From the NCBI RefSeq assembly GCF_011765625.1, contig NZ_CP050313.1, positions 3,902,501 through 3,966,500 of the forward strand: DNA of 64,000 nucleotides, given 5' to 3'. Position numbers and translations under genes: made by a program. Shown here in pieces: positions 48,591 through 58,750 of the stretch. The stretch is from Shewanella aestuarii. GTDB taxonomy: Bacteria > Pseudomonadota > Gammaproteobacteria > Enterobacterales > Shewanellaceae. Position 1 is the stretch's first letter; each line of letters begins with the position of its first letter. Below the pieces are notes generated by a model. That model saw only the letters and a program-made list of their open reading frames with translations, was not told the DNA's origin and did not search any database.

Positions 48591-50139
48591 TAAATTCAAC
48601 TAGCTTAACCTGATTTCTGCCCGCTTTTTTAGCCAAATAAAGCTGCTCATCTGCCAGTTTCAGAAAGTCGTTAAAACGATAGGCTTTGTCGCTCGTTTGA
48701 GCTGAAATGATCACCCCACCAGCACTAATCGTTAACCATTGCTTATCTGGCAAGGTGTTGGCAATTTTATTGCTCTCAACTTTAGCACGCAAGCTTTCAG
48801 CCATTTTACCGACAAGCAATGGGTCATCGAACAGTGCAATAACACAAAACTCTTCGCCACCATAACGGGCAACAAAAACGCGATCATCCTGAAACTCGGT
48901 AGCGGTTTGCTGTAAGTTTTTGGCGACCGTTTTAAGCGCTTCATCACCCGCTAAATGTCCTTGTGTGTCGTTAAAGTGCTTAAAATGATCCACATCAATC
49001 ATTATCACGCTAAAACCCACGGCCAAGTCTTGCCAATTTGAGATTGTTTTATTGCCAAATGCTTCTAAACCACGGCGATTAGCAATGCCAGTTAAAGCAT
49101 CTTGCACGGTTAAGGTTTCTAAATAATTTTGCTGAGCATTAAATTTATTCAATAGCTGATTAAACGAATGCGAAACACTGACCAATTCTTTAATAAAATA
49201 TTCTGAAGGCACTTTATTAATGTAGTTATTTTCAGGCAAAGATTTAATCGATTCATTAAATTGATTAATTGGCTCAGTTAACAAAAGCGATAAGACTTGC
49301 ATTCCTAACGCCACAATCAAACCCAAAAACAAGAAGATCAGCAAAACTGTAGTCAAAGGTAATTGGTTAGCGGCAAACTTTTTGTGATAAATGGTTAATA
49401 AAAGCTGCTGTTGGTCAAAAGGATCTACTAGCACCCATGTATGACTTTTGGCCATAACACTGATGGGTTTAGCGGTAAAAAACTCTTCAAATGTAGCCAT
49501 GCTATTTGGATCGACCGGCAACAAAGAAAAATTAACCAAAGAAAACCGACTTAACTCGTCAACCAGCTTTTCAGTGACTAACCTAACCATAGTCAAACTA
49601 CCAGCAACCTCACCCACCCCACTTGAAGGCACAATGGTATGATTACTGTAAAAAACCAGCTGCCCAGCTACCACAATATATCCACTTCTTTCTGATACTT
49701 TCTGCAATGCTATGTCTGCTTGGCTAGGTAAAATGGCCAAATCAACATCACCTTGGCGAATAGTTGCCTTTACCCCTTTTAGCACTTCATTCTGATATTT
49801 CCAAACCAGTTGTCTATCAACATTATGAATAAAAACAGCATGAATATTAGTCGCTTCAAATGAACTCGATACCATATTTTCATGGATGAACTCATTGTTA
49901 GGGTTTTGCACATAACTCACCATTTCATCCCAAACCGCATAATCGAAAGACAAGCTAGACACCCCTTGCTTAGATAAAGCAAAGGCGGATTGCAGTAACT
50001 GATATTCTTGCTGCTGTTGATCAATAATTTCTGATTCTATGTTGGGCAAATAAACAATGTAATAAATCAGCATCAACAGCAGCATCAAACTTAACAGCAA
50101 AGATGACAATAGAGCTAATGAGAAACTTCTTAAGGTCAT
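48562..50139 (-). CDS. Diguanylate cyclase with periplasmic CHASE4-like sensor
   Basis: The 525-residue protein has TM1 (SLALLSSLLLSLMLLLMLIYY), a periplasmic CHASE4-like domain (FDYAVWDEMVSYVQNPN), TM2 (LTTVLLIFLFLGLIVALGMQV), a HAMP-like linker and a C-terminal GGDEF domain. The domain has DALTGIANRRGLEAF, MIDVDHFKHFNDTQGH and ARYGGEEF. The RxxD inhibitory site before GGEEF is absent. It makes c-di-GMP and is expected to be active. The start may be the GTG at 50154 instead. Its end overlaps the terminator hairpin. Confidence 0.9.
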   Translation of the reverse strand: MTLRSFSLALLSSLLLSLMLLLMLIYYIVYLPNIESEIIDQQQQEYQLLQSAFALSKQGVSSLSFDYAVWDEMVSYVQNPNNEFIHENMVSSSFEATNIHAVFIHNVDRQLVWKYQNEVLKGVKATIRQGDVDLAILPSQADIALQKVSERSGYIVVAGQLVFYSNHTIVPSSGVGEVAGSLTMVRLVTEKLVDELSRFSLVNFSLLPVDPNSMATFEEFFTAKPISVMAKSHTWVLVDPFDQQQLLLTIYHKKFAANQLPLTTVLLIFLFLGLIVALGMQVLSLLLTEPINQFNESIKSLPENNYINKVPSEYFIKELVSVSHSFNQLLNKFNAQQNYLETLTVQDALTGIANRRGLEAFGNKTISNWQDLAVGFSVIMIDVDHFKHFNDTQGHLAGDEALKTVAKNLQQTATEFQDDRVFVARYGGEEFCVIALFDDPLLVGKMAESLRAKVESNKIANTLPDKQWLTISAGGVIISAQTSDKAYRFNDFLKLADEQLYLAKKAGRNQVKLVEFNKKPTDMTP

Positions 50140-50243
50140 AAGACGCCATTCCACACCATAACCAAATTAAGTGTAGTACTAAATTATGATCACAATGGAA
50201 TAACATGAACAATTGAAGCGAACTTGAGAGGCAAAAAATAACA

Positions 50244-50277
50244 AAGCCAATAAACCTATAATAACGTTTATTGGCTT
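50244..50277. terminator. Terminator of mogA
   Basis: AAGCCAATAAAC (50244-50255) pairs perfectly with GTTTATTGGCTT (50266-50277). On the minus strand T-rich sequence follows (TGTTATTTTTTGCC), suiting mogA, which ends at 50317. Confidence 0.82.
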
Positions 50278-50316
50278 CTTAATTGCGTTAACCCCATAGG
50301 GCTAACCTGAATTGAA

Positions 50317-50850
50317 TTACTTGGCTTTAGGCCTAAAAGGCTTAATGACCGCCTCATCACACTCTAAAAATGGCCCGTCCATTAAGTCAATACAATAAGG
50401 AATAGCGGGAAATACCGCATCTAAACACTCGCGAATCGACTTAGGCTTGCCGGGTAAATTAACAATCAGTGAATCGCCACGTAAACCCGCCGTTTGACGA
50501 GACAAAATAGCGGTTGGCACAAACTTTAATGATTCAGCGCGCATTAGCTCACCAAAACCAGGCATCATACGGTCGCACACGGCTTCGGTCGCTTCAGGGG
50601 TAACATCACGCTTTGCAGGGCCTGTACCGCCAGTGGTTACAATTAAGCTGCAATTGAGCTTATCAGCCATGTTTATCAAGGTGGCTTCAATCACATCTTG
50701 CTCGTCAGGAATCACCTCGTAAACAGGCTCCCACTCAGAGGTTAGGTAGTCATTTAAGGTATCGATAATCGCTTTACCAGAAATATCTTCATACACGCCA
50801 GCGCTTGCTCGATCACTTACCGTCACAATACCAATCTTTGCTTTGCTCAT
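50317..50850 (-). CDS. mogA: Molybdopterin adenylyltransferase
   Basis: MogA adenylates molybdopterin before insertion of molybdate. The 177-residue protein has GIVTVSDRASAGVYED, the conserved TTGGTGPAKRDVTPEAT and GLRGDSLIVNLPGKPKSIRECL. Length and motifs match MogA rather than MoaB by overall similarity. The gene is monocistronic. Confidence 0.93.
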   Translation of the reverse strand: MSKAKIGIVTVSDRASAGVYEDISGKAIIDTLNDYLTSEWEPVYEVIPDEQDVIEATLINMADKLNCSLIVTTGGTGPAKRDVTPEATEAVCDRMMPGFGELMRAESLKFVPTAILSRQTAGLRGDSLIVNLPGKPKSIRECLDAVFPAIPYCIDLMDGPFLECDEAVIKPFRPKAK

Positions 50851-51005
50851 AATCCACTCTTTAGGCTATTTAGATTAATAATATTAGCTATTTTCAGTGT
50901 TTATATCCCAAAAACGCCAATTTTAGTGGCATCTAAAATAACATAAAACTCAGTGTCGATAAGCATTTAAAACGTGATAAAGCTCGCGCAATAATCAATC
51001 TACGC

Positions 51006-51989
51006 CTAGGCAAAAGCCATGACTAACTCTTTTTCCTCTACCCAATTAAGCTGTGCCATTGTGGGCATAGCAGGAAACGCGCCTTTATGTTGGCAAGTAT
51101 AAGCACCACATTGAATCGCAAACTGCACAGCAGACTTTACCCATTTGGCATTCGATAAGCTTTGAATAAGATGAATGTGACTGCCTTCTAAATCAGCCAA
51201 AGCATACAAGAAACCGGCGATAAAACTATCACCGCCTGCGGTAGTATCCACAGCCTGTATGGCAGGCGCTGCAACTTTAAATTGATAGTGAGTATTAATG
51301 CATTCAACCGGATTACCCCCATCGGTGAGCACGATGGTTTCAACACCTGTAACCAAACAAAATTGTATATATTGAGTGATACTGAGCCCTTTGGCATCGG
51401 CAAGATATTTGGCTTCATCACGGCTCATTTTTAATACATGGGTATAAGGCAAGCAACGTTCTACACGCTCGCTAATTAACGACTCAGTAGACCATAATGA
51501 CAAACGTAAATTAACATCAAAACTCACCAGTTTATGTTGTCTGAAAGCGTTTTTAATAGCAATCAAACTAACTTCAAACATAGCTGTGTCAGTAAAGGTG
51601 TTTGAGCAAAAATGAAACATGTTCCACTGCGACCAATCGAGACGCTCAACATGCGCCTTGGTATAACTCATATCTGCAGTGTTATGTCGATTAAAGCTAA
51701 AGGTTCGCTCGCCTTGTTCATCTAAGGTCACCAAAACTGTGGCTGTTGGCGCGTCTATTTTGGCTAAACACTGCGTATTGACGCCATAGTCAGCTAGCGC
51801 TTGTTCTAGCATAGCACCGTAACTATCGGTACTCACCCCACCAGCAAAACCACTATAACCACCTAATTTTGCAAAGCCTACGGCGACATTTGCAGGAGCA
51901 CCACCAGCAATAGCTTGGTGGCTCAGTCCTTGCCGATCAATGGGGATTAAATCGACAAGCACTTCACCAAAACAAAGTAATTTACTCAT
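51006..51989 (-). CDS. scrK: Fructokinase (PfkB family)
   Basis: It phosphorylates the fructose freed by sucrose phosphorylase to fructose-6-phosphate. The 327-residue protein has the PfkB signatures GGAPANVAVGFAKLGG and DTTAGGDSFIAGFLYALAD with the catalytic Asp. The ATG at 51989 (MSKLLCFGEVLVD) has TTGGAGC seven bases upstream; a four-codon-longer reading is not favoured. It follows the TonB receptor by 52 bp on the same strand and is probably co-transcribed with it. Confidence 0.9.
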   Translation of the reverse strand: MSKLLCFGEVLVDLIPIDRQGLSHQAIAGGAPANVAVGFAKLGGYSGFAGGVSTDSYGAMLEQALADYGVNTQCLAKIDAPTATVLVTLDEQGERTFSFNRHNTADMSYTKAHVERLDWSQWNMFHFCSNTFTDTAMFEVSLIAIKNAFRQHKLVSFDVNLRLSLWSTESLISERVERCLPYTHVLKMSRDEAKYLADAKGLSITQYIQFCLVTGVETIVLTDGGNPVECINTHYQFKVAAPAIQAVDTTAGGDSFIAGFLYALADLEGSHIHLIQSLSNAKWVKSAVQFAIQCGAYTCQHKGAFPAMPTMAQLNWVEEKELVMAFA

Positions 51990-52053
51990 AATACGCTCCA
52001 AAAAAAGCCCATTTGCATGGGCTAAGTTGCTTGCGGAAGCTAAGCCAAAAGGA

Positions 52054-54450
52054 TTAAAACTCGTACTTTAAGGTTGCCGTTGTTGTACGGCCATTGATTG
52101 CTCTGGCACGAATAATGTTATTGTCCGGTATAGAGCCTTCTTCTGCCTCAGTAATGCCCACAGTGTCGAATAGATTGTTTACATTCACAGCAATCGATAA
52201 TCCATCAGTGATCATATAATTTGCAAAGGCATTAACTTGCGCATAACCGTCAAAAGTTAAATCATTATTGTCTTGAGCATAGGTGTCTGTGGTACCAATC
52301 ACGTTAACCCCAACAGAGCCTTTGTCGTAGTTATAACGTCCAGATAAGGAATAGATGAAATCAGCTTGGCGACGAGGTGTATTACCTTCAACGTCAGGAT
52401 TTAATGCGTCTTTTGCAATTTCAGCATCAGTCCAAGTCACATTACCTCTGAAGTCAAAATCCCCAATGTAATAAGCCGTTTCAATCTCAAGACCTGTGGC
52501 TTCATACTTACGGTCAAAGAATTTTTGACTGGTGGCTTCAAAGTTTTGCTCTTCAGTTTCAGAATAAAATGCCGTTGCAAATACTGATAAGCTGTCATAG
52601 CGATATTTGACGCCCAATTCATATTGATCAACTTTATCAACTGCATCTTCATCAGCTACCGAGCCATCAGGTCTCACTTTACCAAACAACAAACGATCAG
52701 CATTAGCTCTGCCACCATGACTCACACGAGCAAATGCAGCTAAGTCATCGTTAATTTGGTAGTTTGCACCAACAGAATAAGAGGTATAGCCCCAATCATA
52801 ATTAACCGGCTGAGGGTTACTGTTATCGATTGATGATACGCTTTGTTCAGGAATAGAAATTGTGCCATCACGGTTCATATCTACTGCAGATTGCACACTA
52901 CCTGCATAGTAACCACTGGCATCACCTGAGTCATATCGAACACTGGCATCCAATGATAAATCACCCAACTTAGAGCTTACGGCAATATAAGGCGCATCAA
53001 TTTTGTATTCCGTATCATAATTGCGCTGACAGCAATTGCCCCAAAATGGAACACCATAGGCGTACAAGCCATTATCGGAATAAGATGTGCCATCGGCAGC
53101 GACAGCATTAAGTAACGCGGCATTGTCACCTTTAACTTCCATCAGATATGAATTCCACATCCAAGACATACTGATGTTTTGTAAAGCGGTGTAATAACCA
53201 AAAGTAATGTTAGTATCATCAATGGTTTTAGTAAGCTTGATGTCGTTAACAATTGAACCGAAATCATTCATGCTGACATCAAAAGTGTGAATACGCATGG
53301 CTAAATCACTGCTTAATACTTCGCCCGCTTTTGGCCCATTGGCATACACTAAATTCGCCCCCGTGCCGGCTATGCTTTGCGCAATGGCAGAACTGCTACC
53401 TACTTCTGCAGGAAACGGAGACATAAAGTTGCCGCTAACATCAGAAAAACGGAAACGGTTTTCGATTGTCCAGTCATCGCTCAAATCAAATGACGCTTCA
53501 AAACCAAATGAGTTAACAACAGGGTTCATGCCATCACGCATGTCACCGCGACGCGGTTGTCCGTCAGCCCCTAAGCTTAACGTAGAAAGGAAATAAGCTG
53601 ACTGAGTGGTGTCAGAACTTGAGTCAAACCCCGGAAGCGAACCACCATCGGAATACATTGGCATAGGTAAATAGCCAATGCTTTTGTCATCTAAATGTTT
53701 GAAATACAGGCGCACATAACCAGAGTCAAATTCTTTGGTGATGTTAGCTTTAATTTGTCCACCTTTATTGGCGGTATAGCCCGCCTCACGAGGGCCTTCA
53801 CCAGTGCGAACAAAGCCACCGATATGAAAACGTAATGTGTCATTAATATCAGTACCGTATTCAAAGTCTGTGCGATAGGTATCGTAATCTAAACCCACAG
53901 TTGCAGACACGCTACCTGAATCAGTATCACCTGTTTTACTAATGATATTAAGGATACCGCCGGGTGCATTACTGGCTGCGGTTGATGCGGAACCACCACG
54001 AATAGATTCGATAATTTGTACGGTTGAGTCAATACGTAAGAAGATGTCAGCATTACCAAATGCGATATCGCCAAACTGCAGAATAGGTAAACCGTCTTCT
54101 TGAATTTGTAAAAACTTAGCCCCACCAGATGCGACAGGCAAACCGCGGATTGCGATGTTAGCATTACCTTCGCCGCCCGTTGACTCAACTTTTACACCTG
54201 GGATAATGCGAAATGCCTCAGCAGATGAACGAGGCGAACTTACCTCTAATTGTGCTGGTGAAATACTACTGACAGACACACTTGAGTCCATCACTCGCGT
54301 ACCACGAGCCACCCCCGTTACCACAATGCGCTCAAGACCTACACCATCGGCTGGTTCAACTTCTGTCGGAGCTTCTTCTGCCCACAAACTGGCACTCACC
54401 ATTACCGCTAATGAACTTAATACAAATTTCTTAGTTGTGCTTATCATCAT
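52054..54450 (-). CDS. TonB-dependent outer-membrane receptor (sucrose-associated)
   Basis: The 798-residue protein has a signal peptide (residues 1-24), a plug domain with IAIRGLPVASGGAKFLQIQE and IIESIRGGSASTAASNAPGG, and a long beta barrel ending TATLKYEF. It carries a substrate across the outer membrane with energy from TonB/ExbBD. Co-location with permease, phosphorylase, kinase and LacI regulator, and a shared operator, indicates sucrose or a sucrose-containing saccharide. Transport specificity cannot be read from the barrel itself. Confidence 0.9.
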   Translation of the reverse strand: MMISTTKKFVLSSLAVMVSASLWAEEAPTEVEPADGVGLERIVVTGVARGTRVMDSSVSVSSISPAQLEVSSPRSSAEAFRIIPGVKVESTGGEGNANIAIRGLPVASGGAKFLQIQEDGLPILQFGDIAFGNADIFLRIDSTVQIIESIRGGSASTAASNAPGGILNIISKTGDTDSGSVSATVGLDYDTYRTDFEYGTDINDTLRFHIGGFVRTGEGPREAGYTANKGGQIKANITKEFDSGYVRLYFKHLDDKSIGYLPMPMYSDGGSLPGFDSSSDTTQSAYFLSTLSLGADGQPRRGDMRDGMNPVVNSFGFEASFDLSDDWTIENRFRFSDVSGNFMSPFPAEVGSSSAIAQSIAGTGANLVYANGPKAGEVLSSDLAMRIHTFDVSMNDFGSIVNDIKLTKTIDDTNITFGYYTALQNISMSWMWNSYLMEVKGDNAALLNAVAADGTSYSDNGLYAYGVPFWGNCCQRNYDTEYKIDAPYIAVSSKLGDLSLDASVRYDSGDASGYYAGSVQSAVDMNRDGTISIPEQSVSSIDNSNPQPVNYDWGYTSYSVGANYQINDDLAAFARVSHGGRANADRLLFGKVRPDGSVADEDAVDKVDQYELGVKYRYDSLSVFATAFYSETEEQNFEATSQKFFDRKYEATGLEIETAYYIGDFDFRGNVTWTDAEIAKDALNPDVEGNTPRRQADFIYSLSGRYNYDKGSVGVNVIGTTDTYAQDNNDLTFDGYAQVNAFANYMITDGLSIAVNVNNLFDTVGITEAEEGSIPDNNIIRARAINGRTTTATLKYEF

Positions 54451-54551
54451 TTTTATGTCCCCACATCATAATGTCGATGTCGCCCATTACCCCCAAGACA
54501 ACACCACCAACTTACTGTTCCAACCGAGCATCTAAATCACTTAAACCGAAT

Positions 54552-54567
54552 ACTTAATCGATTAAGT
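54552..54567. promoter_or_regulatory. Sucrose regulator operator 1 (TonB receptor promoter)
   Basis: ACTTAATCGATTAAGT is a perfect 16-bp palindrome of LacI-family type, with the same core as 56008-56025. On the minus strand it lies 3 bp after a predicted -10 TACATT (54571-54576), which has TTGCAT (54593-54598) 16 bp upstream. A bound repressor would block the receptor-kinase promoter. Confidence 0.85.
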
Positions 54568-54653
54568 TACAATGTAGCAACATAAAAGCAAAATGCAAGT
54601 ATATTTTTTAACCCGCTCACATTTTAACGTTAATGCCTTTAGGTTTAGATTAA

Positions 54654-55868
54654 TTACTCAGATGCCAATAAATGCGCCGCTGGATCACGCAACAAATTGA
54701 AAAGCGTTAATAAAAATAATAAAAAAGCAAATCCTGTTGCTAAATAAAATCCATATTTAACATGACCAAAAATATCACTCACCCAGCCCATAAATAACGG
54801 TGCTAAAGCCGCGGATAGCGCAGTAAAAAACAATATGACGCCCGCAACAGAGCCATGTTGGTCAACAGAAAAACAGCTGATGCCTTTAGAATTAAGTGTC
54901 GGATACATCATGGACATGAACAAACCAGAAAGGGGTAATAATACAATAGCGGCATCGATGCCAAACCACATGGTGCCTAAATAACATAAGAAAATAGCCA
55001 AACTAAACCACATCATAACCTGCTGCCAAGGGAAACGATGCAAAATCCACCCCCCTAAAAAGCGACCTGCCGCGCGTAAAGTAAAGAAGATGGTTAAGGC
55101 GTAAGTGGCCAGAAAAATATAGTCACCTTGGTAATCAAGTAACAGTGTTGGCATCCACACATAAATGGCCACTTCAGTTGCCACATACAAGCCAATGGCA
55201 AATGAAAATCCCAACGCATAAGGGTTTCTCATCATTTTAAAGGTACTAGCTAGATTAATGCTCTGGTTAGATGAACGCTTTAAGGCAGGGTAATCAGCAC
55301 GGTATGCCAACCAACATAATATTAAGCAAAATAAACCCGCCCCAAAGTACAGAAACTTCCACGACACACCAGATACAAGTAAAAAGCTAACAATAGCAGG
55401 GCCAACAATTGCCCCCACCCCAAAAAAGCCTTCCACAGTGTTCATGGTGCTTGAATGCTGTTTAGCATTAGTAGAAATGTCACCAATCAGCGCAAGCGCT
55501 CCTGTTTTAAAGACCCCAATTGCAGTACCAATAACAGCCAGTAAAAAGAGGAAAAAATAAAATGACTCACCTAAAGCAAACATAAAGCTAGCAACGGAAA
55601 AAAGTAACAAACCAATGATAATGGTCGACTTGCGCCCCAACTTGTCTGCTAAATACCCTAAAAAAAGCCCGCTCAGCGCAATAAAAATCATCGGCATATA
55701 GTGAAATGCACTGGCCTGTAACATTGATAAATTAAAAGTCTCAATTAACTCAGGGATAATTACACCAACGGCATCCGAGGTCATTGCGAACATAAAAAAC
55801 ATCAAATAGGTCAGCATTCTGATATTAGATTCAGATGCATTTTTATTTAAATTCAATTCTTTAGACAT
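54654..55868 (-). CDS. scrT: MFS transporter (probable sucrose permease)
   Basis: The 404-residue major facilitator protein has 12 hydrophobic segments and the conserved loop GYLADKLGRKSTIIIG between TM2 and TM3. It most likely brings sucrose across the inner membrane by proton symport. The ATG at 55868 (MSKELNLNKN) has AAGGA at good distance; the longer reading starts inside that leader. It is divergent from sucrose phosphorylase across the shared operator. Confidence 0.85.
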   Translation of the reverse strand: MSKELNLNKNASESNIRMLTYLMFFMFAMTSDAVGVIIPELIETFNLSMLQASAFHYMPMIFIALSGLFLGYLADKLGRKSTIIIGLLLFSVASFMFALGESFYFFLFLLAVIGTAIGVFKTGALALIGDISTNAKQHSSTMNTVEGFFGVGAIVGPAIVSFLLVSGVSWKFLYFGAGLFCLILCWLAYRADYPALKRSSNQSINLASTFKMMRNPYALGFSFAIGLYVATEVAIYVWMPTLLLDYQGDYIFLATYALTIFFTLRAAGRFLGGWILHRFPWQQVMMWFSLAIFLCYLGTMWFGIDAAIVLLPLSGLFMSMMYPTLNSKGISCFSVDQHGSVAGVILFFTALSAALAPLFMGWVSDIFGHVKYGFYLATGFAFLLFLLTLFNLLRDPAAHLLASE

Positions 55869-56007
55869 AACATTTTCCTTTTTATTGTTTTGTTTTAACA
55901 CCCCAATGCCACGCTATGATCCCCGCTTAAATAATCATACCGCTCACAAAACACGATTAATAATTCAACAAACCCCTTGAATAATGTTTCATATTGGTTA
56001 AATATAC

Positions 56008-56025
56008 AACTTAATCGATTAAGTT
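56008..56025. promoter_or_regulatory. Sucrose regulator operator 2 (permease/phosphorylase promoters)
   Basis: AACTTAATCGATTAAGTT is a perfect 18-bp palindrome. On the plus strand TTGAAT (55977-55982) and TAAATA (55999-56004) form a promoter ending 3 bp before it, the same geometry as operator 1. It lies between the divergent permease and phosphorylase genes, so it can control both. Confidence 0.87.
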
Positions 56026-56057
56026 TTTTTAATTTTTTATTTTGAGTGAGTGCAGAT

Positions 56058-57530
56058 ATGAAAAATCAAGTTCAGTTGATCACCTATGTAGATCGCATTG
56101 CGCCCTCGGGCTTGCAAGAGCTAAAACAAATCCTCGATAACGAGCTCGACACCCTGTTTGGTGGAGTGCATCTGTTACCCTTTTATTTTCCTATCGATGG
56201 CAGCGATGCAGGATTTGACCCAATCGATCATGTACAGGTAGATCAACGCTTAGGCGACTGGAACGATGTCAAAAATATTGGCGAAGACTACGACATTATG
56301 GCAGATCTCATCGTTAACCATATGTCGGCTCAATCTAAAGAATTTAAAGACGTCCTTGCTAAGGGTAAAGCGTCAGCCTACTGGGATTTATTTCTCACCA
56401 AAGAAAGTGTATTTCCAAATGGACTAAGCGAAAGCGACAGAAAGAAAATTTACCGCCCTCGCCCTGGTAGTTTCTTCACCGAATACAGCTTAGCTGATGG
56501 CAGTAAAGTCGACTTTTGGACAACCTTCACCGCGAATCAAATTGATATCAATGTCCACTCGGAAGCGGGTCAAGCTTATTTAGCAAATGTGCTGCAACAT
56601 TTTGAAGACAGTAAAGTTAATCTTATCCGTTTAGACGCTGCTGGCTATGCCATAAAAAAACCTGGCACCAGTTGTTTTATGATTAAAGAATCATTCGATT
56701 TTATTGACCAACTCGCCAAGCAAGCTAATGCTAAAGGCATGACAACCTTAGCTGAAATTCATACCCACCATCTAACGCAAGTTGAAGTGGCCAGAAAAGT
56801 CGATATGGTTTATGACTTCGCCCTACCGCCGCTGATCTTGCACACCCTATTTAGCAAAGATGTCAGCGCTTTACAGCATTGGTTAACCATTGCACCGCGC
56901 AACTGTGTCACAGTGCTTGATACTCACGACGGTATTGGCATTATTGATGTAGGCCCAATTGATGGTAAAGCGGGATTATTAACTGCAGCGCAAATTGACT
57001 CACTGGTTGAAACTATTCACGCCAACACCAAAGGTGAAAGCCTGCAAGCAACAGGTGCGGCGGCAAATAATGTCGATTTATATCAAATTAACAGCACTTA
57101 TTACGACGCACTTGGACAACAAGATTTAGACTACCTGATTGCCAGAGCAATACAATTCTTTGCACCGGGGATCCCACAAGTCTACTACGCAGGCTTATTT
57201 GCTACCCCAAATGCCATGAAACTCCTTAGCGATACTCAAGTCGGCAGAGATATTAACCGTCCTTATCTCAATAAACAGGATATTCAGGCTGCAATGCAAA
57301 AACCTTTTGTTAAAGGTCTGTGCCAATTAATTGCATTACGCAATAACAGCCCAGCGTTTAACGGTGAGTTTTCAATGCAAGCGGCGCACAGTGAGCTTAA
57401 ATTACACTGGCAATTGCAGCAGGATTCCGCAACATTAAGTGTCAACTTCACCACTAAACAAGCGGTTATTGAGCTTACGGAACAAGGCAGTAACCGCCGT
57501 ATTGAACTCGACTCTTTATTAGTAAATTAG
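56058..57530 (+). CDS. scrP: Sucrose phosphorylase (GH13)
   Basis: It splits sucrose with phosphate into glucose-1-phosphate and fructose in the cytoplasm. The 490-residue protein starts MKNQVQLITYVDRI. It has the catalytic nucleophile in NLIRLDAAGYAIKK, the acid/base in TLAEIHTHHL and the transition-state stabiliser in VLDTHDGIGIID. Length matches sucrose phosphorylases. The ATG at 56058 is preferred over a GTG at 56046, because GAGTGAG in between can act as the ribosome site. Glucosylglycerol phosphorylase-like activity cannot be excluded, but the operon context supports sucrose. Confidence 0.9.
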   Translation: MKNQVQLITYVDRIAPSGLQELKQILDNELDTLFGGVHLLPFYFPIDGSDAGFDPIDHVQVDQRLGDWNDVKNIGEDYDIMADLIVNHMSAQSKEFKDVLAKGKASAYWDLFLTKESVFPNGLSESDRKKIYRPRPGSFFTEYSLADGSKVDFWTTFTANQIDINVHSEAGQAYLANVLQHFEDSKVNLIRLDAAGYAIKKPGTSCFMIKESFDFIDQLAKQANAKGMTTLAEIHTHHLTQVEVARKVDMVYDFALPPLILHTLFSKDVSALQHWLTIAPRNCVTVLDTHDGIGIIDVGPIDGKAGLLTAAQIDSLVETIHANTKGESLQATGAAANNVDLYQINSTYYDALGQQDLDYLIARAIQFFAPGIPQVYYAGLFATPNAMKLLSDTQVGRDINRPYLNKQDIQAAMQKPFVKGLCQLIALRNNSPAFNGEFSMQAAHSELKLHWQLQQDSATLSVNFTTKQAVIELTEQGSNRRIELDSLLVN

Positions 57531-57565
57531 TCGTGATACGTTAATTCGCACCGCCAAAAACAATC

Positions 57566-57600
57566 AAGCCCCATTTAGCTAAGCTAAATGGGGCTTTGTG
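57566..57600. terminator. Terminator between convergent scrP and scrR
   Basis: AAGCCCCATTTAG (57566-57578) pairs with CTAAATGGGGCTT (57584-57596) around CTAAG. The stem is strong and symmetrical, so it can serve both genes. Confidence 0.85.
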
Positions 57601-57670
57601 TTATGAGAAGCCATAATACCAACCGCAATAAAAATTGGCGATTGCTATAATAATCGCCTATTGTACTTCC

Positions 57671-58705
57671 CTAGCAACTACCACCACGAATAAGTTCATA
57701 ATCTAACACCTCTGCATGATGAGCATCAGCCATAAACATCTCGGCCGCCTTACGCCCCTTGCTTTCAGAGTGTTGATAAACTGTGGTTAATGGTGGCACA
57801 GAGCGCAATGCTTCATCAATGCCATCAAAACCAACAATTCGCACGTCTTCAGGTACTCGTAAGCCTAATTGCTGTGCTTCGCTCATCACAGTTAAGGCAA
57901 TCAAATCACTCATGCACAAAAAAACATTGGGACGAGGATTACAACTAAGGGCCTCTTTGGCGGCAATGGCAGCAAGCTCAACATTACTTTCAGGTATATT
58001 CCAAATTCGGTCATTGCCTAATGTTGCATGGCTATCTGCAATGGCATCTAGATAACCTTGTAAGCGTTGATGTGCGACAGAGGTATCAATTTCCATCTGA
58101 TGGATATCATACACACGGCAAATGAGTGAGGTATCCAGTAGCCGTAACCCCAAAATAGCTAACTGATCTTGTTCAGAATGAATTGCTAACTTAGCGACAT
58201 CATAAGCGCTAGTTTGATTATCAACTTCAACAGAAGCGCTACGGTGAATGTTAAAATCAACTGTCACCACTTTCTTTTTCACTTGCTTTAGTTGCCCAAC
58301 TAAAGCGCTATTGCGAGGGCGGCCATAACAGATAAAACCATCAACAAAATCAATAACGTCATTAACACTTTCAGCACTACCTGAAAACAACAGCAGGTTG
58401 ACTTTGTGCTGCTCTAATTCGGCCGCAACACCTTTCATAAAACGACTCGCAACCGGATCTGACACCATATAAGCTACACTGTCAGAAAGCACTAACGCGA
58501 TGGTGTTAAATTTACCTTTACGCAACGACTGAGCGGCTTTATTTGGCCCAAAATATCCTAATTTGTTGCAGGCAGCCAAAATTTCTACTCGTCGCTTTTC
58601 TGATAGCTGATCAGGGCGATTAAAAGCATTGGAAACAGTCGCATTCGACACCCCCAACTCTTGAGCAATACTTTTTAATGTCCACGTTTTTCCATTACTC
58701 ATCAT
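57671..58705 (-). CDS. scrR: LacI-family repressor of sucrose genes
   Basis: The 344-residue protein has a LacI-type helix-turn-helix (TLKSIAQELGVSNATVSNAFNRPDQLSEKRR) with the hinge NKAAQSLRKGK, then a periplasmic-binding-protein-like effector domain. Being next to the sucrose genes that carry palindromic operators, it is the obvious regulator. No copy of the palindrome precedes its own start, so autoregulation through that site is not expected. The inducer is probably sucrose or a derivative. Confidence 0.88.
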   Translation of the reverse strand: MMSNGKTWTLKSIAQELGVSNATVSNAFNRPDQLSEKRRVEILAACNKLGYFGPNKAAQSLRKGKFNTIALVLSDSVAYMVSDPVASRFMKGVAAELEQHKVNLLLFSGSAESVNDVIDFVDGFICYGRPRNSALVGQLKQVKKKVVTVDFNIHRSASVEVDNQTSAYDVAKLAIHSEQDQLAILGLRLLDTSLICRVYDIHQMEIDTSVAHQRLQGYLDAIADSHATLGNDRIWNIPESNVELAAIAAKEALSCNPRPNVFLCMSDLIALTVMSEAQQLGLRVPEDVRIVGFDGIDEALRSVPPLTTVYQHSESKGRKAAEMFMADAHHAEVLDYELIRGGSC

Positions 58706-58750
58706 TTTCCCTTACCACAATCGGCTAGCATGTTTTACTCTCGTGCGAAC

